NCBI GenBank assembly: GCA_964344035.1
Contig: CAYFLK010000004.1
Coordinates: 1 to 64,000 of the forward strand
Reading direction: 5' to 3'
DNA length: 64,000 nucleotides
Origin: UBA1014 sp964344035
GTDB taxonomy: Bacteria; SAR324; NAC60-12
Each line of letters opens with the position of its first letter. The first letter of the stretch is position 1. Of this stretch, positions 48,362 to 55,938 are shown piece by piece. The notes beneath the pieces are model-generated. The model had not been told where the DNA came from, made no database searches, and worked only from the letters and a program-made list of their open reading frames with translations. A program made the translations under genes and the position numbers.

Positions 48362-48477
48362 TTAACCCTACAACGTCAGTTGGCCAGGTTCACAATGAAA
48401 TCATTAAATAATTCAGTTTTTTTGCATAAGCTGATAAAAACTGCGGTCTAACCGTATAAGTGTCGTTGTAGGGTTAA
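48362..48477. repeat. 116-bp element with 14-bp terminal inverted repeats
   Basis: TTAACCCTACAACG at 48362-48375 is repeated perfectly inverted (CGTTGTAGGGTTAA) at 48464-48477, enclosing 88 AT-rich bases without a gene. The size and ends resemble a miniature inverted-repeat element; a long-range RNA stem is the alternative. No second copy was noticed in the window. It lies 32 bases ahead of a microprotein gene. Confidence 0.5.
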
Positions 48478-48509
48478 TTACCACAGGGCGCCCTCATCAA
48501 GGAGAAAGC

Positions 48510-48617
48510 ATGGGATTGAGTTGGACGATAGTTTTTTCAGTATTGGTACTTTCATTTGCAATCAGCCCCGGGCTGGTTTTTCTGATCCATTTGAGGAGAC
48601 TGAAAAAGAGCAGTTAA
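48510..48617 (+). CDS. 35-residue single-span membrane microprotein
   Basis: An ORF of 35 codons starting directly after the strong ribosome-binding leader AGGAGAAAGC (48500-48509). The first 25 residues form one hydrophobic helix (SWTIVFSVLVLSFAIS, then PGLVFLIH) and the tail is basic (LRRLKKSS), so the C-terminus should stay in the cytoplasm. No family is recognised. The leader is the same as at 1550. The inverted-repeat element lies just upstream. Confidence 0.6.
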   Translation: MGLSWTIVFSVLVLSFAISPGLVFLIHLRRLKKSS

Positions 48618-48785
48618 GTTAATCCGCCAGTCCCCCTGGAATCCGCGGTCCCGAACGGATTCCACTTTCTTCCCAGATTTCCAAAATCGACATTAAACCT
48701 CATCCCTTCCCGCGAGGGGTCCATTTCAGGTATGTACTTTGCGGACGTGATTCTCTCATGAGTTCAATTTGAATTGGGAATTGTG

Positions 48786-50332
48786 ATGTGCAGCATAAAT
48801 ATACGCGGTGTGAAAAGGCCATGGTTTTATAAACTCTGGGTTTTGGTCTTCTTAATCTATCTTTCTGTGCCCTCACCTGGATTCCCAGTTGAACAGGTTC
48901 CAGGGCTGCTTTTTAGGGTTGCGAGAGTAAAGGCAGCCGCTCTCAACCTGCGCCAGGGCCAAGGAACAAAGTACACCGTGCTGGAGGTGCTGAAAAAGGG
49001 CAGCATGGTTTTTTATATGCCCCAATCTCGGAAAGACTGGGTCCGGGTGACCACCAGGTCAGGCTTACAAGGGTGGGCTTCCCTGAAGTTTCTACAGACG
49101 AAGCAATCCCGGCGATTGATTCCTGCATTATCCAGGTTTGAGTTGCCTGAACGAAAGACCGAGGCAAACATCCTGGAAGAAGGAACATATGCGGTTGTCA
49201 GGGCAGACGCGCTGAATGTCCGTTCGGGCCCGGGCACCGAATTCCCGGTAGTGAAAACAGTTCGGGGAGGAACGCATCTTTTCCCACTCACAAGGACGGA
49301 CGATTACTGGGAGCGGATTCAGATTCCACAAGGTCCCGAAGGCTGGGTTGCGCGAAAATACCTGCGTTATTACAATCCGGCTCTAGTCCCTGATATAAAC
49401 CAGCTTACTGTGCCCAATGGGTATACCTCTTCCTTGGAAGCAGGTGTTGTTCATTTTCTGGAAGACCTGTACCAAAGTGAACACCTGAACCGGGAAGACC
49501 GGCTTTCAATGGTAGTCCAGGATTTAACCACGGGGAAGCAGCATGTTTCAATCCGTCCCCGAAAGCGAGTTAAGTCAGCTAGTTTGATAAAGGTCCCGGT
49601 GTTTCAGGCTTTCCTGCTGCAAAGGTTCAATCAAAAAATCAGGCATTCAAACACTACCCAGAAACACCTTGAACAGATGATCCGCTTCAGCAGCAACGAA
49701 AGCACAAACCATATCCTGCGAGCGCTTGGAGGTCCCGCAAGGGTTTGGAATATTCTGGGAAGCACTGGTATGTACCATGAACTTATGCTTGTGGAATACA
49801 TCCCCAAAGACGGGCGAACCTATCGAAACAAGATCTCCGCCTCCGATTTGAACCAGATCTTTGCGCGTCTCTGGTTTGGAAGGGTACTTGGTCCCGAACA
49901 TTCCTACAGATTAACCTGAACGCGCCAAAACAGATGATGCGTCTGCTCAGTCTGCCCGGACACAAATGGATGCCGGATCGGATAAAAGACGGAACATGTT
50001 TTGACAAAAACGCTGTTGTGCGGATATGGGATAAAACAGGGTTTGTCAAAGGGATCAATGGCAATGCGGGGATTGTTGAAATCGATACTCCACATGGCCG
50101 GCGCGCCTACACCATCGTACATATCATGGAGCGTGGGAATTACCGTTCCATTCCCGGTGATGCAAACCAATGGTCAAAACGAGTTGCCAAGGTGATGCGC
50201 AGATTATCAGAAATGAGCTATGCTTATTTTTCCAGCCTCTACAATAGTTACAACCGGTGCGGACAGCAGTTACTGTTTCATCATGCTTTGAGTGCGGGAA
50301 AAACTGAAAAAACTTTACCAGTCTCACTCTGA
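48786..50332 (+). pseudogene. frameshifted SH3b + class A beta-lactamase-like (SxxK) hydrolase
   Basis: The N-terminal frame (to 49919) has a signal anchor, two bacterial SH3 repeats (ALNLRQGQGTKYTVLEVL and ALNVRSGPGTEFPVV, each ending in a GW segment) and the start of a serine hydrolase: SLIK (SxxK) and MIRFSSNESTN (the SxN motif). It then stops. The rest is in another frame from about 49913 to 50332 and supplies the KTG motif (WDKTGFVKG). A one-base insertion in TTAACC near 49911-49916 would join them as RLNLNAPKQMMRL. It is either a true lesion or an assembly error. Intact, it would be a periplasmic peptidoglycan-directed enzyme. Confidence 0.7.
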
Positions 50333-50382
50333 ATTATATACCCAGCAAAAATCCACGGGGAAAAAACAACCAGTGCAAATCG

Positions 50383-51108
50383 ATGGAACAAAATCCGCTC
50401 ATGCAATCCCTGGAAAAGCTTGCCGCACTGGAAAGATATGTGTTTCTCCTCGATGAACAACGGTTTTGGAATCCCTTGATTCCCGCGCAATATAAGCATA
50501 TCAGGCATACCGGTTTGCTGGACAGGGATAAAGTCCTGGAAGTGATTGAGATGCACCTTGTCAAGCACGAACTTGATCCCGGCAAAGGCATGTATTTCCC
50601 TGTTCCAATTGCAAGAAAGATAGAACAGAATGTTATTTTCAACAGCATATTGGTCAAGCAGTTTCATTATCATTTTATTGAAATCGACGACCGGCAGCAG
50701 TGGTATTTTCATTCCAGACCTGTGACCGGAAAAGTGCTGAAATATTTCCAATCTCATATGTCGTTTGAACCGGAAACAAATCGATATTACGTGGAATATT
50801 GGAGTGAATCCAGATGGGACAAATGCTATCTCTCATGCACACACACCCCGATGGAGGGGTTGGCGCTGGAGCGGATTGAGGATACTTTTATGGTTACGCT
50901 CAACAACGGAAAAAGCGACAGCATTCGACCAGATTCTTTCCGCCTGGATGCTAAAGAACGCTGTTTCTGCTCAACCATGACGCACGGGGAGGTAATGCTG
51001 GCCGGCTCCCCGAGATACTGGCTTTTGAGTCATTTTGATTCTGACTGCACACAACTGCGCTTTGTCGACCGCGTGTTTCCCCTGCAGCAGCAACCGATGC
51101 CAGACTAA
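50383..51108 (+). CDS. hypothetical protein, 241 aa
   Basis: No family is recognised. It is a soluble-looking protein without signal or membrane segment. The first 30 residues are helical, the middle contains HFIEIDDRQQWYFHSR and RYYVEYWSESRWDKCYLSC, both rich in aromatic residues as in beta-rich folds, and the end has CFCSTMTHGEVMLAGSPRYW. Cysteines at the CYLSC and CFC positions could pair. It lies between the frameshifted hydrolase gene and the riboflavin reductase gene on the same strand. Confidence 0.6.
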   Translation: MEQNPLMQSLEKLAALERYVFLLDEQRFWNPLIPAQYKHIRHTGLLDRDKVLEVIEMHLVKHELDPGKGMYFPVPIARKIEQNVIFNSILVKQFHYHFIEIDDRQQWYFHSRPVTGKVLKYFQSHMSFEPETNRYYVEYWSESRWDKCYLSCTHTPMEGLALERIEDTFMVTLNNGKSDSIRPDSFRLDAKERCFCSTMTHGEVMLAGSPRYWLLSHFDSDCTQLRFVDRVFPLQQQPMPD

Positions 51109-51164
51109 AATACTCCTGCTGTACAAAGGAATATTAATTTACATGTTATTACTTTCTCAACACC

Positions 51165-51833
51165 ATGAGTTCCTCGGGCAACAATATTAAGGTGAGACTG
51201 AAAGCGGCAATCACACTGGACGGCAAAATTGCTGCATCCGGAGGCGATTCTAAATGGATCACCGGCGCTCAGGCACGCGCTCATGTCCACCGGCTGCGTA
51301 ATGAACATGACGCCATCCTCGTCGGCATCAATACTGTGCTTGCGGATAATCCAAGACTGACTGTCCGGGATATTCCTGACGGCAATTCCCCAATCCGGGT
51401 GGTGCTGGATTCAATGGCCCGCCTCCCCGGGGACTGTCATATATTGAACGACGATGGAGTTTCGGTGATCGTCATCACCGGATCTGATGCTCCCAATCGC
51501 GTGTGGACTGATCGGAAAAACCTGTTTGTGGTTGAAGCACCAACCAGGATTCCTGAGATACCTTGGGTCAAGGAACAACTGGGCAAACAGGGGATCCGCA
51601 GTCTTTTTGTTGAAGGAGGAAGCCTTGTGCATGCATCCTTCATAAAAAGCGGATGTGTGGATCAGCTTTACCTTTTTATTGCCCCCAAAGTGATCGGAGG
51701 ACAGCAAGCGCTCTCCTGGTGTGGAGAACTGGGCTGTGATTTAATAGCTGATGCCGTCCGCTGGCAGGTTCAGTCCGCCAGTGAAATCGGAGATGATATT
51801 CTGTTGATTGCCAGCCTAAAAAAACACGCATGA
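51165..51833 (+). CDS. RibD-C-type riboflavin reductase, stand-alone
   Basis: A 222-residue protein equal to the C-terminal reductase domain of RibD. LKAAITLDGKIAASGGDSKWITG, ILVGINTVLADNPRLTVR, IRVVLDS and LFVEGGSLVHASFIKSGCVDQL (patterns quoted in part) are characteristic of 5-amino-6-(5-phosphoribosylamino)uracil reductase. The N-terminal zinc deaminase domain (HAE/PCxxxGxTPPC) is absent. ribBA follows 273 bases downstream, supporting a riboflavin role. A dihydrofolate-reductase-like activity is the alternative within this superfamily. Confidence 0.85.
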   Translation: MSSSGNNIKVRLKAAITLDGKIAASGGDSKWITGAQARAHVHRLRNEHDAILVGINTVLADNPRLTVRDIPDGNSPIRVVLDSMARLPGDCHILNDDGVSVIVITGSDAPNRVWTDRKNLFVVEAPTRIPEIPWVKEQLGKQGIRSLFVEGGSLVHASFIKSGCVDQLYLFIAPKVIGGQQALSWCGELGCDLIADAVRWQVQSASEIGDDILLIASLKKHA

Positions 51834-52066
51834 GGCTTGCTTTTCCAGCAATGTTCGTTCATCCTTTTTTATAAATGTTTTGCGGCTATTTATCTAATTG
51901 GGCTAAAGATGCGAGGTTGTCCTTTTGTTCGCAGATATCTTCTGAAAAAAGTTTGGGGACCTGTCAGAGCGATAACAGACTTCCATGAGACAGCGGAACT
52001 CAGAAAACTTTGAAGCCGGTCCTTTACCCTTCTGCTGATTGAACAACAAGGTTATCGCCATTTGCA

Positions 52067-52108
52067 ACTGTACAAAGAACCGACAATACTGTACAAAGAA
52101 CCGACAAT
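52067..52108. repeat. perfect 21-bp tandem duplication at the ribBA start
   Basis: Two exact adjacent copies of a 21-base unit beginning ACTGTACAAAGAACCGACAA. The second copy supplies the first two bases of the ATG at 52107. Because 21 is divisible by three, both copies stay in frame with ribBA and would encode LYKEPT twice if translation began at the upstream TTG (52062). Confidence 0.85.
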
Positions 52109-53324
52109 GTTGATGGAATCCGAAATTCGTTTTGACTCGGTTGAAAATGGAATTTCCGCCATCGGAAGAGGGGAAATGGTGGTGGTGGTTGATGATGAAG
52201 ACCGTGAAAACGAGGGCGATTTGATATGCGCCGCGGAGAAAGTGACTCCGGAACTCATCAACTTCATGGCCCTTCACGCACGCGGCCTGATCTGCATGCC
52301 CATTACCGCTGAACGTGCGAACCAGCTGCATCTGCCCTTGATGGTTTCAGAAAATGAATCACCCACCGGAACTAATTTCACTGTCAGCATCGAATCCGCA
52401 ACCGGAGTAACCACCGGTATTTCTGCTGCCGACCGTGCACGGACCGTACTTGCCGCGATGGCGCCCGATGCACAACCCAACCACCTCCGCCGCCCAGGAC
52501 ACATTTTCCCCTTGCTTGCACACAGAGGAGGTGTGCTCAAGCGCGCAGGTCACACCGAAGCGGCTGTTGACTTGGCACGGCTTTCCGGACTGCAGCCCGG
52601 AGGTGTGGTGTGTGAAATCATGAATGAAGACGGCACAATGGCGAGATACCCGGAATTGAGGAAATTCGCCGACGAACATGAACTGCTGTTGATTACAATT
52701 GCCGACCTTATCCAGTACCGAAAACGAAATGAAACGCTGGTAAAGAAACAGGCTGAAGCAACTCTCCCCACAGAGTACGGCACTTTCCATGTGATAGGCT
52801 TTCAAAGCCTCCTGGATGACAGTGATTATGTTGCCCTCGTTAAAGGTGAGTGGGACCCAGACGAACCGGTGCTGGTTCGGGTTCATTCGGAATGCCTGAC
52901 TGGAGATGTTTTCGGTTCCTTCCGCTGCGACTGCGGACCGCAGCTTCAGGCTGCCATGCAGATGGTGGAACACGAAGGCAAGGGCGTCATCCTCTACCTT
53001 CCCCAGGAGGGTCGAGGAATTGGGCTGCTTAACAAACTAAGGGCATACAAACTTCAGGAAGACGGTGTTGATACAGTTGAAGCAAATCATCGGCTTGGCT
53101 TTAAGGAAGACTTGCGGGATTATGGCATGGGTGCGCAGATGCTTTACATGCTGGGTGTCCGACAGATGCGGTTAATGACCAACAATCCAAGGAAAATTGT
53201 TGGCGTACAGGGGCATGGCCTGGAAGTGGTGGAACGGGTGCCGCTGGAGATTAAAAAAAACCCTGGAAACGAACAGTACTTGAAAACCAAGAAAAAGAAA
53301 TTGGGGCACCTCTTAAATGTATAA
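52107..53324 (+). CDS. ribBA: bifunctional DHBP synthase / GTP cyclohydrolase II
   Basis: About 405 residues, two riboflavin enzymes in one chain. The N-terminal RibB half has VVVVDDEDRENEGDLICAAE (twenty), SPTGTNFTVSIE and HRGGVLKRAGHTEAAVDLARL (in part). The C-terminal RibA half has HSECLTGDVFGSFRCDCG with the zinc cysteines, LPQEGRGIGL, and LGFKEDLRDYGMGAQML. Possible starts are 52107, 52113 or an upstream TTG at 52062 that would include the tandem repeat. I looked for an FMN riboswitch upstream and did not find one. Confidence 0.95.
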   Translation: MLMESEIRFDSVENGISAIGRGEMVVVVDDEDRENEGDLICAAEKVTPELINFMALHARGLICMPITAERANQLHLPLMVSENESPTGTNFTVSIESATGVTTGISAADRARTVLAAMAPDAQPNHLRRPGHIFPLLAHRGGVLKRAGHTEAAVDLARLSGLQPGGVVCEIMNEDGTMARYPELRKFADEHELLLITIADLIQYRKRNETLVKKQAEATLPTEYGTFHVIGFQSLLDDSDYVALVKGEWDPDEPVLVRVHSECLTGDVFGSFRCDCGPQLQAAMQMVEHEGKGVILYLPQEGRGIGLLNKLRAYKLQEDGVDTVEANHRLGFKEDLRDYGMGAQMLYMLGVRQMRLMTNNPRKIVGVQGHGLEVVERVPLEIKKNPGNEQYLKTKKKKLGHLLNV

Positions 53325-53688
53325 AAGTTGTCTAGAAGGAAGTGAAATGTATCTATTCCAACGGTTCCTCGGTTTGTTTATCTTTCATACAGCATCATTG
53401 CCGAAACCTCTGTAATTTCCCACAAAACAGAACCACATACAGTCTGCTTGTCTGTACACTGGCATCTTCAAGTCAAACGGAAGGTGTGCGAATTGCAGGC
53501 ACTTTGAAAGGCAATACACTGAAAAATAGGATCCTGTATAAATTGTGCCTCATTGACAATGTTCACTGGTTATCTATCAGTTAAAACGCTGCACTTTCCC
53601 AATGAGCAGGTTTTGCAGTCGATGAACCACATGATGCTCTTTACTGATTGAATATCTCCCCGGGAAACACATACTGGGTTATAAAAAC
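53325..53688. other. intergenic region after ribBA, no supported gene
   Basis: 364 bases. An 80-codon frame (53342-53584) starting at GTG behind AAGGAA is present, but its composition (scattered Cys, no fold-like pattern) looks like chance. No terminator hairpin, RNA gene or repeat was recognised. Confidence 0.45.
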
Positions 53689-54690
53689 ATGGAACATTCA
53701 ACCCCATCCTACGTGGAAGCATTGAAAACGTCCGATCCATACCCGGACGAACCTAAAAAGATAAAACTGAAAAAAACACAATGCTCCTACCTGTTTCTGG
53801 CGGACAACAAAGTTTATAAAATAAAAAAAACCGGGACGGAATATTCCAGTCTGGCTGTGAAGGAGGCTTTCTGCAATGAGGAATGCCAGTTGTCTCAACG
53901 TTACAATCCAGGCTGGCCGCTGGAAGTGATCCCGCTCATGGAACAGGAGGGGAAATATCGTTTGGGTGGCAGCGAAGGCAGGGTTTTGGAGTATGCACTG
54001 AAAATGGATGCGCTGACTGAAAGGCGGTTCCTCTCTTCATTGCTGAAAAAGAAAAAGGCTGATTCAGTTGATGTAAGCCTGATCGCACAAACCCTTGCCG
54101 AAATTCATGCGGACGCGGGTATGCCTGCCCGTATGGCGGAGTCCGGAAGGGTCGATCGGTTTCATTCGCTTTGCGATGACATGCTCTACCAGATCAAACG
54201 TTATTTTGACGCGTCTGTCACTCAGCCTATTATCGACATGATTCGACATCCCATGGAAAAGTTCATAAATGAAAAGGGAGGGATTTTCGCAAAAAGGATC
54301 CGCAAAGGACGCGTCGTCCAGGGGCATGGAGCATTGCTTCCGGAACATGTACACGTTCAGGGAGAAACTGTCCGGATGATCAGCCCGCTAGAGACACAAA
54401 AGAAATACTCGGTGCTTGACGTCGCAAATGACGTTGCATCTTTGATGGTTGAACTGGCCTGGCACAATCAACCTGAACTTGAACAGACCATGATGCAAAA
54501 ATACCTGGAAAGTTCTCGGGACAAGGATTTACAGACTATCCTTCCGGTATACCAGACCTATTGCGCGCTCAAACAGGGAGTCCGGACCTGTGAGGAAATG
54601 GTTGCACTAAAACAGGAATCACTGGGCGTAGCCGCATTGGAATATTTCAATCTAGCTGCGCGTTACGCGAGAACCATACCCAGAGACTGA
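53689..54690 (+). CDS. degenerate aminoglycoside-phosphotransferase-like protein (predicted pseudokinase)
   Basis: 333 residues with the outline of the APH-like kinase domain found at the N-terminus of bifunctional phosphotransferase/AAA proteins. N-lobe: LADNKVYKIKK (ATP-lysine region, residues 37-47), YSSLAVKEAFCNEE, and RVLEYALKM. C-lobe: KGRVVQGHGALLPEH, where the usual catalytic GHGDLHxxN is expected, then VLDVANDVASLMVEL. The catalytic Asp is Ala215, the Asn is His220, and the following metal Asp is replaced in MISPLE (Ser232). Phosphotransfer is therefore unlikely. It is 36 bases before the ParB-like gene. Confidence 0.6.
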   Translation: MEHSTPSYVEALKTSDPYPDEPKKIKLKKTQCSYLFLADNKVYKIKKTGTEYSSLAVKEAFCNEECQLSQRYNPGWPLEVIPLMEQEGKYRLGGSEGRVLEYALKMDALTERRFLSSLLKKKKADSVDVSLIAQTLAEIHADAGMPARMAESGRVDRFHSLCDDMLYQIKRYFDASVTQPIIDMIRHPMEKFINEKGGIFAKRIRKGRVVQGHGALLPEHVHVQGETVRMISPLETQKKYSVLDVANDVASLMVELAWHNQPELEQTMMQKYLESSRDKDLQTILPVYQTYCALKQGVRTCEEMVALKQESLGVAALEYFNLAARYARTIPRD

Positions 54691-54726
54691 ACTTTCCCAG
54701 CTTATACCCTATCTTTATCAGTTGCC

Positions 54727-55551
54727 TTGCCCAAATCTAAACTGAAAGCCATCGAGGTAATACCCCTGGACCGGGCAGTTCCGCATGAGCATGTAAACCC
54801 GGAAAGGGTGACCAGGCTTTCAACCCGTCTACAACAGGATAAGACACTCGCGAACCCGGTCATTGTCGTGAAATGGCTGGATCGCTTTGTAGTGCTTGAC
54901 GGCGCCACCCGAGTTACGGCTTTCAAACGCCTCGGGTATCCGCATATTGTTGCCCAAGTTGTATCTCCACACGATGAAGGGATAGATCTCCATGTATGGC
55001 ACCATATCATCTGCGGACCGGATTTTGAGACACTGCTCTCTCATTTTGCCGGCGTCAGTTCGTATGTGCTGAATTTATCCACTGCCAAGGATACCTTGGA
55101 GAAGATGGATGACGGGGAAGCTTTGTGCGCCTTGATTTCTCAGGAGGGTCGGCATTATCTCGTGCATGCTGCTCCAGGAGTTGATAATGCCACCGCGCTG
55201 AACGCCCTTGTTGCCAGATACACCGAAATCGGAAACATCCGCAGGACCATCAACCACGACCTGTCATTAGTACTTTCGGAAATCCCTGATTTTGGCGGCA
55301 TGGTTGTCTTTCCCAGATACACCCTTTTGGAAGTCTTGCAGGTTGCGGTTAGCGGCCAACTGATTCCGGCAGGAGTGACACGTTTCATTATCCCCGGTCG
55401 TGTGCTCCACCTCCACGCGGACATGGAAAAATTACGAAATGGAGAAGCACTGACGGACAAAAATAAATGGCTCAATCATGTCCTTCAGGAAAAACTGGCT
55501 TCACGCAAAGTGCGGTTTTATCAGGAACCTGTGATCCTACTTGATGAATGA
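54727..55551 (+). CDS. ParB/sulfiredoxin-fold protein, SerK/SbnI-like
   Basis: 274 residues. The N-terminal 95 residues form a ParB-like domain: AVPHEHVNPERVTRLSTRL with Glu21 at the position of the catalytic Glu of free-serine kinases, NPVIVVKWLDRFVVLDGATR, and KRLGYPHIVAQVV. The C-terminal part (WHHIICGPDFETLLSHF onwards) resembles that of SbnI/SerK rather than the HTH of chromosome-partition ParB. A free L-serine kinase is the best guess; a non-enzymatic ParB-like regulator is the alternative. The frame starts with a TTG at 54727. It is linked to the kinase-like gene upstream. Confidence 0.6.
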   Translation: MPKSKLKAIEVIPLDRAVPHEHVNPERVTRLSTRLQQDKTLANPVIVVKWLDRFVVLDGATRVTAFKRLGYPHIVAQVVSPHDEGIDLHVWHHIICGPDFETLLSHFAGVSSYVLNLSTAKDTLEKMDDGEALCALISQEGRHYLVHAAPGVDNATALNALVARYTEIGNIRRTINHDLSLVLSEIPDFGGMVVFPRYTLLEVLQVAVSGQLIPAGVTRFIIPGRVLHLHADMEKLRNGEALTDKNKWLNHVLQEKLASRKVRFYQEPVILLDE

Positions 55552-55938
55552 GCGACATGTCCGGTTTTTGAATCAAACCCTCCCCAATTCCTACAAGCAA
55601 CTTGATTCAGTCAAAAAACCATTACCATTCGCGGGAATAGTTACTGACAATGACAACCAAAGAATTAAAATTGGATTAACCCATTTTTATTCTGAAAGCC
55701 CGAATTGGAACATAAGTCTTCACTACCCCCTGGTGAAGTGTTTTTTCGGCAGCATTTTATTTCCAGTGTTTGAAATGACTCCTTCCAACCGCAATGCTAC
55801 TTGGTCGTTATTTAGCAGCTTACCAATCCAGCGGTAATTTTAAGTTGCTAAGTGATTTTATTCACTCTGTGTATTAATTGGTATAATACAAAACAATTAT
55901 AATTTCAGTTTGTTATGCGTTATATCGTTGCAAGATAA
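55552..55938. other. intergenic region before PLP enzyme gene, no supported gene
   Basis: 387 bases becoming very AT-rich from 55850 to 55910, a likely promoter zone for the PLP-enzyme gene. A 98-codon frame (55541-55837) overlaps it but has no family likeness. The AT tract contains ATAATAC- and TATAATTT-like words near 55882-55905. Confidence 0.45.

Noticed and set aside
51834..52106. FMN riboswitch upstream of ribBA
   Set aside because: None of the conserved riboswitch stretches were found in the leader.
53342..53584. 80-codon frame between ribBA and the kinase-like gene
   Set aside because: Composition looks random, with no domain or signal; probably chance.
55541..55837. 98-codon frame after the ParB-like gene
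   Set aside because: Overlaps the end of a solid gene and shows no recognisable pattern.
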